Below are positions 1-4,360 of a stretch of DNA of 6,072 nucleotides, in pieces. Source of the stretch: Betaproteobacteria bacterium (GTDB lineage Bacteria > Pseudomonadota > Gammaproteobacteria > Burkholderiales > Burkholderiaceae_C); assembly GCA_005882155.1 (NCBI GenBank), contig VBCQ01000275.1, positions 1-6,072 on the forward strand. The letters run 5' to 3'. Every line of letters begins with the position of its first letter. The stretch's first letter is position 1. The notes below the pieces were generated by a model. It worked only from the letters and a program-made list of their open reading frames with translations, was not told the DNA's origin and made no database searches. The translations under genes were made by a program, and so were the position numbers.

Positions 1-716
1 TCCTCGTCACCAACGCAATCCAGTACGCGGGCCCCGGCGCGGTACGCGTTCTCAGCGCCGCCGGTCACCGCGTGGTCTGCCATGACGCCGGCTTCGTCGA
101 CGACAAGGCCTTGCACGACTTCGAGGCGCTGCATCCGCAAGCGATCACGCTTCGCCGCGGCGATGCACAAGGCCTCGTCGCCGAGCTTGCTGAGCGGGTC
201 GGCGAGGTCGACGCCGTCGTCTCCAACGACGTTCATCCGATCACGCCGGCGGCCATCGAAGACGTGTCGCTCGCCGATGTTCGCCGCACTTTCGAAGCGG
301 TGTTCGTCTTCCCGTACCAGCTCGCGCAGTTGCTGCTGCCGGCGATGAAAGCGCGGCGCACCGGTTGCTTCGTTTTCGTGACTTCGGCGCGGCCCCTGCG
401 GCCCGAGCCCGGCTATTCGGTGCCGACCTCGATCCGCGCCGGAACGACGACGTTCGCGCAGGCACTCGCCAAGGAAGTCGCCGCCTTCGGCATCCAGGTC
501 AACGTGGTCGCGCCGAACTATCTGTACAGCGAGATGTACTACCCGCGCGAGCGCTTCATCGACGACGAAGCCGGCCGCCGCGAAATCGCGGGCATTGTCC
601 CGGCCGGCCGGCTCGGCACGCCGGAAGAGGTCGGCGAGTTGATCGCGTTCTTCGCGTCCGGTCGCTCGCCGTTCGTCACCGGACAGGTCGTGTATTTCAC
701 CGGCGGCTGGCCGTAG
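1..716 (+). CDS. Halohydrin dehalogenase-like SDR protein, 5'-truncated
   Basis: The reading frame is open from base 3 and its true start lies before the window. A GTG at 72 is inside the protein, because the residues before it still align to the family. The fold is that of a short-chain dehydrogenase/reductase, but the details match halohydrin dehalogenases (HheC type), which convert vicinal haloalcohols to epoxides without NAD(P). The N-terminal loop reads TNAIQYAG, fitting the family's T-x4-[FY]-x-G halide-pocket motif in place of the NAD-binding glycine motif. VVSND, PNYLYSE and the C-terminal TGQVVYFTGGWP also resemble HheC as I remember it. The catalytic pattern should be S-x12-Y-x3-R. 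Ser (codon 384-386) and Arg (435-437) are present at the right spacing, but the Tyr position is Pro (423-425); a Tyr lies three residues earlier (414-416). Activity is therefore uncertain. An ordinary NAD-dependent SDR is unlikely, since the Y-x3-K pair is also absent. Its stop codon overlaps the ribosome binding site of the next gene. Confidence 0.85.
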   Translation, partial: LVTNAIQYAGPGAVRVLSAAGHRVVCHDAGFVDDKALHDFEALHPQAITLRRGDAQGLVAELAERVGEVDAVVSNDVHPITPAAIEDVSLADVRRTFEAVFVFPYQLAQLLLPAMKARRTGCFVFVTSARPLRPEPGYSVPTSIRAGTTTFAQALAKEVAAFGIQVNVVAPNYLYSEMYYPRERFIDDEAGRREIAGIVPAGRLGTPEEVGELIAFFASGRSPFVTGQVVYFTGGWP

Positions 717-727
717 GAGCAAAACGC

Positions 728-1627
728 TTGCGCATCCTCGCTCCGCAGGCGAAGGCGGTGCTGACGCACCCGGCTGCGTTCGCGCTGCAGGCCTTGCGCG
801 GCTTTCGCGCCAACCAAGGGCTGCTGCTGGCCGGGGCGGTCGCGTACTACGCGCTGCTGTCGATCGTGCCGCTGTTGATCCTGATCGTCATCGCGTTGTC
901 GCATGTCATCGATCAGGCCGAGCTGCTGCAGACGCTCGGCCGCTATCTCGAGTGGGTAATCCCCGGGCAGTCGAAGGCGATCATCTTCGAGCTGTCGAAC
1001 TTTCTCGCGAACCGCGACGTGATCGGCTGGGTCGTGCTGGCGACGATGCTGTTCTTCAGCTCGCTCGCGTTCACCGTGCTCGAGAACGCGATGTCGGTGA
1101 TCTTTCTGCACCGCGTGGCGATCCGGCGTCGCCACTTCATCGTCTCGGCGCTGCTGCCGTATTGCTACATCCTCTTCCTCGGCGTCGGGCTGCTGCTGAT
1201 GACGCTGGTGTCGGGCAGCCTGCAGGCGATCGGCAGCGAGAGCATCGACTTTCTCGGTCACCGCTGGTCGCTCGGCGGCGTGTCGGGGCTGCTGCTGTAT
1301 TTGCTTGGCGTCGGCGGAGAGATCTTCGTGCTGACTTCGATCTACATGGTGATGCCGGTCGGGCGCCTGCGGCTGCGCCATGCGCTGATCGGCGGCGTGA
1401 CCGCGGCACTGCTGTGGGAGCTGACGCGCCATGTGCTGGTGTGGTACTTCGCGACGCTGTCGCAGGTGAACGTCGTCTACGGCTCGCTGACGACGGCGAT
1501 CGTCGTGCTCTTGAGCCTGGAAATTGCGGCGACGCTGCTGCTGTTCGGCGCGCAGGTGATCTCCGAATACGAGCGCGCTGCGCGCGGCAGCGCCGATGCG
1601 CCGCCGCAGGCATTGCACATCGGGTAG
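728..1627 (+). CDS. YihY/BrkB family inner-membrane protein
   Basis: A 299-residue protein of the YihY/BrkB family (once misnamed ribonuclease BN), a polytopic inner-membrane family whose biochemical role is not settled. About six hydrophobic segments are visible at residues 31-60, 99-120, 138-163, 184-208, 216-241 and 250-277. The family-typical GAVAYYALLSIVPLLIL stretch is at 36-52, and YGSLTTAIVVLLSLEI followed by LLFGAQVISEYER forms the characteristic C-terminal end. The length is normal for the family. I chose the TTG at 728 because a GGAG (716-719) lies 8 bases upstream, overlapping the stop of the preceding gene, and because the longer open frame upstream runs over the dehalogenase-like gene out of frame. 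GTG at 760 is a less likely alternative. The close spacing implies co-transcription and probable translational coupling with the upstream gene, although no functional link between the two is obvious. Confidence 0.9.
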   Translation: MRILAPQAKAVLTHPAAFALQALRGFRANQGLLLAGAVAYYALLSIVPLLILIVIALSHVIDQAELLQTLGRYLEWVIPGQSKAIIFELSNFLANRDVIGWVVLATMLFFSSLAFTVLENAMSVIFLHRVAIRRRHFIVSALLPYCYILFLGVGLLLMTLVSGSLQAIGSESIDFLGHRWSLGGVSGLLLYLLGVGGEIFVLTSIYMVMPVGRLRLRHALIGGVTAALLWELTRHVLVWYFATLSQVNVVYGSLTTAIVVLLSLEIAATLLLFGAQVISEYERAARGSADAPPQALHIG

Positions 1628-1636
1628 AGTGATTCC

Positions 1637-1924
1637 ATGCATGCCGTTGAGACGCTGTTCGCTTCGCTGATGGTGCTCGTCTGCGCCGTGCTGTTCGTGC
1701 GGCTGTGTCTCGGCGCGCGCCGCCAGCAGCGCTTCGACTGGGCGCTGCGCCGCGCCGCGTTCGCGACTCGCCGCTTCGCGCTGCGCGCCTACCACTGGCG
1801 CTCGGCCCGCAAAGAGGCCGAGCGGGTGGCTGAAGAAGCGATCGAGCGGGCGCGCAAGAACGGCGACTGGAGCGGCAACGTCTACACGCCGAAGTCGTTC
1901 CGCGGGAAACGCAAGCCGCACTGA
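1637..1924 (+). CDS. Small single-pass membrane protein, function unknown
   Basis: A 95-residue protein that I do not recognise by name. Residues 4-27 (VETLFASLMVLVCAVLFVRL and flanks) form one hydrophobic helix. A strongly basic, arginine-rich stretch follows (RRQQRFDWALRRAAFATRRF), then a charged, probably helical segment with alternating Arg/Glu/Ala (residues 55-75) and a basic tail ending in RGKRKPH. By the positive-inside rule the long C-terminal part should lie in the cytoplasm, where the basic segment could touch lipid headgroups or nucleic acid; that is inference. It starts 9 bases after the stop of the YihY-like gene, so it is probably the last gene of that operon. The ribosome binding site is weak (AGAGTGA region before the ATG). 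Base composition and codon use match its neighbours, which supports a real gene. Confidence 0.75.
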   Translation: MHAVETLFASLMVLVCAVLFVRLCLGARRQQRFDWALRRAAFATRRFALRAYHWRSARKEAERVAEEAIERARKNGDWSGNVYTPKSFRGKRKPH

Positions 1925-2024
1925 GCGCTTGCCGCTGGCGGACAAAAAGTCAGCGCCGTCACGCCAACTTCTTCACGCGCGTCGCCGGCGACTCCCCGCG
2001 CCTCGGTAGCTTTTCGATACATTA
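1925..2024. other. Intergenic segment upstream of the riboswitch
   Basis: This stretch separates the YihY operon from the riboswitch leader and should contain the promoter for the leader transcript. I found no convincing sigma-70 pair. TACATT at 2018-2023 is a possible -10 element, but no good -35 lies 16-18 bases upstream. A weak hairpin is possible between GCGCT (1925-1929) and AGCGC (1952-1956), and GTCGCCGGCGAC (1981-1992) is a 12-base perfect palindrome. Neither is followed by a run of T, so I do not call a terminator. Confidence 0.4.
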
Positions 2025-2039
2025 GTCATCACTGATGAC
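2025..2039. repeat. 15-bp perfect palindrome, possible operator
   Basis: GTCATCA-C-TGATGAC is a perfect inverted repeat with 7-base arms around a single central base. A one-base loop cannot form as an RNA hairpin with full arms, so a dimeric DNA-binding protein site is the simpler reading. It is AT-richer than its surroundings and lies directly before the riboswitch, with its right arm (GAC, 2037-2039) also able to serve as the 5' end of the aptamer P1 helix. That position would suit an operator at or near the transcription start. The regulator is unknown. Confidence 0.5.
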
Positions 2040-2121
2040 AAAGGCACACCCGAGCGAAAGCCGGGGTCGCAAAGCTTCCGGTCTACAGCCCGAGCAGGGC
2101 AATGACAGCGGGGTTGCCAAC
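2037..2121 (+). promoter_or_regulatory. Cyclic-di-GMP-I (GEMM-I) riboswitch aptamer
   Basis: The conserved blocks of the GEMM-I aptamer occur in the right order: GGCACACC (consensus GGCAAACC), a hairpin capped by a GAAA tetraloop, GTCGCAAAGC (consensus GACGCAAAGCC), CCGGTCTA (consensus CCGGCCUA), then TGACAGCGGGGTTGCC (tetraloop receptor and closing strand). Pairings seen by hand are CCCG(2049-2052)/CGGG(2062-2065) plus GC(2054-2055)/GC(2060-2061) with A2053 bulged around GAAA; G2044-C2070 and C2045-G2069; A2041-U2077 and A2042-U2076 in P1; and GGCAA(2098-2102)/TTGCC(2114-2118) in the last hairpin. Aligned to the Vibrio Vc2 aptamer, the ligand-contacting G20 is G2043 and A47 is A2071. A G at this place favours c-di-GMP over cGAMP, whose variants carry A there. 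A PilZ gene in the same transcription unit supports the call. No covariance search was possible here. Confidence 0.9.
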
Positions 2122-2238
2122 AGGTGAAGCCGGCGCGAAGCGCGTCGGCCTGACCGGCAACACCCTGTTGCCGAAGCCAAGCGGCTCCGATTTGGCAAGC
2201 GTGTTCCGGTGTTCAACCGAAGCAGCCCAGGAGCCACC
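2122..2238 (+). promoter_or_regulatory. Riboswitch expression platform and ribosome binding site
   Basis: Between aptamer and start codon lie several competing helices. One is a 9-bp stem with a three-base AAG loop (2129-2137/2141-2149, including one G-U pair). Another is an 8-bp perfect stem, CGGCAACA(2155-2162)/TGTTGCCG(2166-2173). GGCTCC (2183-2188) is an exact complement of GGAGCC (2230-2235), which contains most of the AGGAG ribosome binding site (2229-2233) for the next gene. GTTGCC (2113-2118), part of the aptamer's last helix, can instead pair with GGCAAC (2156-2161). GCCG (2170-2173) can pair with CGGC (2182-2185), which would hold the anti-ribosome-binding-site strand away. No U-run follows any stem, so control of translation initiation is more likely than a terminator. 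The direction of the switch is inferred only. Confidence 0.6.
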
Positions 2239-2514
2239 ATGCACCACCACCCGATCACGATCCAGCAAACGCTTTTGCAGTGCGGCGACGCCCGCGTGGT
2301 CCTGGCCAACGATTCGGAGCATCACTCGATGATCGGGGTGACTTACGGCCCCAACGATTGCGGCCTGCCGACCTTCGTCCAGATCGATCGCGTGACGATG
2401 CTCGAGTTGCAGCGCGGCATCGTCGACCCGCGCACCGTGGTTGCAGAGCGATGCGCCGGCATCGCGCTCGACGCTGCCGAGCAGCTCGTCGACGACCCGG
2501 CGGCGCTGCGCTGA
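2239..2514 (+). CDS. Small protein of unknown function, first gene under the riboswitch
   Basis: A 91-residue protein that I cannot assign to a family. The start is the ATG at 2239, placed five bases after a clear AGGAG (2229-2233); an in-frame GTG at 2209 lies upstream of that site and is rejected. There is no signal peptide or membrane helix. The sequence opens with MHHHP. A middle block, IGVTYGPNDCGLPTFVQIDR, looks like a small beta-rich core, and a C-terminal acidic helix follows (AGIALDAAEQLVDDPAALR). There are three cysteines (residues 15, 41 and about 72) without a recognisable metal-binding spacing. The ribosome binding site can be masked by the leader, so its translation is probably set by c-di-GMP. 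The next gene begins three bases after its stop. A cytoplasmic effector or regulator of a c-di-GMP-controlled behaviour is possible but not shown. Confidence 0.8.
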   Translation: MHHHPITIQQTLLQCGDARVVLANDSEHHSMIGVTYGPNDCGLPTFVQIDRVTMLELQRGIVDPRTVVAERCAGIALDAAEQLVDDPAALR

Positions 2515-2517
2515 CCC

Positions 2518-2820
2518 ATGCCAGTCTCGCCCGCAACAATCCCTCGAGCCGACGCGGCGCCGGCCCACTGGCTGGTCGAGCCGTTCGAGGAGCGCGCCAA
2601 GCAGTTGCTGAGCTTCCTCGTCGAGCGCGATCATCGGCCAAGCGACAGCGCTGACGACGCACTGCCGCTGCTTGGACCGCAGCAGCCCTTGCACGCCACC
2701 GAGCTGGCGATCATCGTGCGCGCGCTGTGCGGTCCGCGCGTCGTGATGATCGGCACCGACCAACGCATCAGCCAGCAGCTGTGCACACTGATCGAAAGGC
2801 GCCTGGCCGATGAGCGCTGA
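2518..2820 (+). CDS. Small protein of unknown function, second gene under the riboswitch
   Basis: A 100-residue soluble protein that I do not recognise. It starts three bases after the preceding stop and has no ribosome binding site of its own that I can see, so translation is probably coupled to the upstream gene and inherits its riboswitch control. Residues 18-40 form a likely amphipathic helix (WLVEPFEERAKQLLSFLVER). A loop rich in Asp, Pro and Gln follows, then ELAIIVRALCGPRVVMIGTD, which looks like a helix and a beta strand ending in a turn, and finally a C-terminal helix (QQLCTLIERRLADER). There is no transmembrane segment. Its size and its position between a riboswitch and a PilZ gene suggest a role in the same c-di-GMP response, but the sequence itself gives no mechanism. 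Confidence 0.72.
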   Translation: MPVSPATIPRADAAPAHWLVEPFEERAKQLLSFLVERDHRPSDSADDALPLLGPQQPLHATELAIIVRALCGPRVVMIGTDQRISQQLCTLIERRLADER

Positions 2821-2849
2821 GCCGATTTTCACCGCGGCGATAATCCTTC

Positions 2850-3188
2850 ATGGAGTCGAAAAAGCCTGAGACGAATCGGCGGGTCACGCCGCGCAAGGTA
2901 TTGCGACGCGCAGCCATCGTGACGCCGCCCGACGGCGTCGAGCGCAGCGTCTCCACTTGGGATCTCGGGCTCGATGGGATGTCGGTGCTGTCGTCACGGC
3001 CGATCTCGCCCGGCACCAAGTGCATGGTCCGCTTCGAAGTGCCGCTGCGCGGCAGCGCGGTCGACGTGAGCGCGCAGGTCAAGTCGGTGTACTGCAGCTT
3101 CATGGGCGCCGACGGATTCAAGGTCGGCATGGTCTTCATCCATCTCGACGCGTCGAGCGCCACCGCGATCAGCGACTTCGCCAGTTGA
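2850..3188 (+). CDS. PilZ-domain protein (probable c-di-GMP receptor)
   Basis: A 112-residue single-domain PilZ protein. PilZ domains bind c-di-GMP through an RxxxR motif and a [DN]xSxxG motif, then change how a partner protein works. Here the N-terminal arginine cluster gives RVTPR (11-15) and RKVLR (15-19), both fitting RxxxR. The second motif reads DLGLDG (38-43), with Gly where Ser is usual; the Asp and final Gly are kept. Strands follow (SVLSS, KCMVRFEVP, VDVSAQVKSVYC), and the domain ends in GFKVGMVFIHLDASSATAISDF, typical of the family. An in-frame TAA at 2841-2843 rules out an earlier start, so ATG 2850 is the first possible start, though no good ribosome binding site precedes it. It lies 29 bases after the preceding gene and is probably co-transcribed with the riboswitch leader. 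Whether it binds c-di-GMP is inferred from motifs. Confidence 0.88.
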   Translation: MESKKPETNRRVTPRKVLRRAAIVTPPDGVERSVSTWDLGLDGMSVLSSRPISPGTKCMVRFEVPLRGSAVDVSAQVKSVYCSFMGADGFKVGMVFIHLDASSATAISDFAS

Positions 3189-3195
3189 GCGGGCG

Positions 3196-3462
3196 CTACT
3201 TATGCGAGCCGCGGCGCGATTCGACCGCCTGTCGGCGGCCGGCGTCCTGCTCCTTGCCGCTGCCGACCGGCACACCGTCGGCTTGCGCGTTCCCGGGGGC
3301 GATGTCTTGCTCGCGCTCGGCCAGCCAGTCGGTCGTCGGCGCGGTCTCGTTGCCTTGGCCGGGCATGCGCTGCGCCGTGCGGCCAACGATGTGGCGCGCT
3401 TGCGCCGCGCGCGGCGACGGCTTGTGCCGCAGCTCGTTCGGGGGTGGCTGGCGTCGTGGCAT
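3196..3462 (-). CDS. Small hydrophilic protein of unknown function
   Basis: An 88-residue protein on the minus strand that I do not recognise. The start at 3462 is well supported: on its strand a strong AAGGAGAG lies about seven bases before the ATG, within the tail of a longer open frame that overlaps the gene upstream. The protein is rich in Pro, Arg, Gln and Gly, has no cysteine, no signal peptide and no membrane helix, and is probably largely disordered. Recognisable pieces are MPRRQPPPNELRHKPSP at the start, AQARHIVGRTAQRMPGQGNE, a short TTDWLAEREQD helix and GVPVGSGKEQD. It follows the Dsb-like gene after a 62-base gap and could share its transcript. Its stop faces the PilZ stop seven bases away, with no terminator between the two converging genes. 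Confidence 0.65.
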   Translation of the reverse strand: MPRRQPPPNELRHKPSPRAAQARHIVGRTAQRMPGQGNETAPTTDWLAEREQDIAPGNAQADGVPVGSGKEQDAGRRQAVESRRGSHK

Positions 3463-3524
3463 CGTTCTCTCCTTCATGTCAATGAGCGAATCGGGCAAGC
3501 GGCATACCGGCGCCTGCTCTTGCT

Positions 3525-4112
3525 TCACACGCCGGCCATGGCCGCCAGCTCGGCGGTGTCGACCGCGCCCGAGTGCGAGCCGAACACGCCGGTCTTCGCG
3601 TTCTTGAAAACGATCAGCGGCACGCTGTCGGCGCCGAGCTGGGCGAACAGCTCGGTGTTGTGCTGCACGCGCGCCTTGGCTTGGTCGCTGAGAGCCGGGT
3701 CGACGGCGATGCCGCCCTTGCGCTCCAGCACCAGCGCCTCGTTGCGCGTCATCGCGACGATCGGGTCGGCCGCGCTCAAGATCGTGGCCCCTTGCGGGCC
3801 GGACGACGGACGCAGCAGCGCGATCGGCATCCAGACGAGCTTCAATTTGCCGGCCAGCGGCTTGGCCCCTTCCCACAGCTGCGCGCAGTGCGGGCAGGTG
3901 GTGTCGAAGAAGACGTAGACGGTGTTGGCCGCGACGATCGGCCCGACGGTGAAGCCGTCGCCGCGCGACGCGATTTCGTAGGCTTCGCGCGGCGCCACCA
4001 GCGCCCGCGCGGGCGCCGCGGCGATCGGCTCGGCGGGTTTGTCGCGACACGCAGCGAGCGCGAATGCGGCCAGCGCGGCGCCGGCGGTGACGGTGAATTG
4101 GCGACGATCCAT
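3525..4112 (-). CDS. DsbG/DsbA-like thiol:disulfide oxidoreductase, Tat-type lipoprotein
   Basis: A 195-residue envelope protein with a thioredoxin fold. The N-terminus MDRRQFTVTAGAALAAF carries a twin-arginine motif resembling (S/T)RRxFLK, and the hydrophobic stretch ends in a lipobox LAAC (Cys22), so Tat export and lipid anchoring are both predicted. The redox motif is CPHC (73-76) in the setting FFDTTCPHC, and the matching cis-proline is in DSVPLIVFKN (Pro165). Proteins of this type form, reduce or isomerise disulfides in the periplasm. Only about 45 residues lie between the lipobox and the thioredoxin core, too few for the full dimerisation domain of classical DsbC/DsbG, so a monomer is likely. 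The start at 4112 follows AAAAGGA on its strand with good spacing; a longer frame to 4340 has no support. It is divergent from the FtsH-like gene. Confidence 0.87.
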   Translation of the reverse strand: MDRRQFTVTAGAALAAFALAACRDKPAEPIAAAPARALVAPREAYEIASRGDGFTVGPIVAANTVYVFFDTTCPHCAQLWEGAKPLAGKLKLVWMPIALLRPSSGPQGATILSAADPIVAMTRNEALVLERKGGIAVDPALSDQAKARVQHNTELFAQLGADSVPLIVFKNAKTGVFGSHSGAVDTAELAAMAGV

Positions 4113-4360
4113 TGCGATCCTTTTCGGGTGTCGGGGCTTCGATGAAAATGATGAGAGCCTGCGTGCAATCAGACACATGTTTGCGCCGATGGTTCGCGCG
4201 ATACTCTGCACTGTGCGGTCAACGGCCGCGTCGTAGTGCCGTTGCAGCGGCGGCCCAAGCTCGTGAGTGTTTCCGAGCAAGCCGATCCCGCCGCGCCGCA
4301 CTGCGCGCCACCATCCATCATGTCGCCGGACCTCCGGCATCGTCTCCGACGGAATCGCTC
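4113..4360. other. Divergent intergenic region between Dsb-like and FtsH-like genes
   Basis: These 248 bases separate two divergent genes and should hold a promoter for each. The part nearest the Dsb-like gene is less GC-rich (4131-4185), as expected of promoter DNA. GATACT at 4200-4205 is a possible plus-strand -10 element, but no convincing -35 sits at the right distance. On the minus strand a TTGCAC (4163-4168) resembles a -35, without a clear -10. GCCG-TTGCAG-CGGC near 4241-4254 is a small inverted repeat. I see no coding gene, tRNA or terminator here. Confidence 0.4.

Noticed and set aside
365..727. An upstream extension of the YihY-like reading frame
   Set aside because: It overlaps the dehalogenase-like coding sequence in another frame, is Arg-rich, and a ribosome binding site directly precedes TTG 728.
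539..1945. A 468-codon open frame on the minus strand
   Set aside because: It is antisense to the YihY-like gene and its neighbours, is full of Arg/Gln/His low-complexity typical of GC-rich shadow frames, and has no recognisable domain.
1981..1992. GTCGCCGGCGAC perfect palindrome
   Set aside because: It is only 12 bases, entirely GC-type sequence common in such genomes, with no loop and no T-run; not enough to call a site.
2010..2035. A sigma-28 or sigma-70 promoter before the riboswitch (CGATA / TACATT)
   Set aside because: No matching -35 element is present at the required distance for either class.
2129..2173. A rho-independent terminator, or a second tandem aptamer, after the riboswitch
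   Set aside because: The stems are good but no run of T follows either one, and the conserved GEMM-I blocks are not repeated; a translational switch fits better.
3202..3918. A 238-codon open frame on the plus strand with a hydrophobic start
   Set aside because: It overlaps two minus-strand genes that have good ribosome binding sites and, for one, a clear thioredoxin fold; its own sequence matches nothing.
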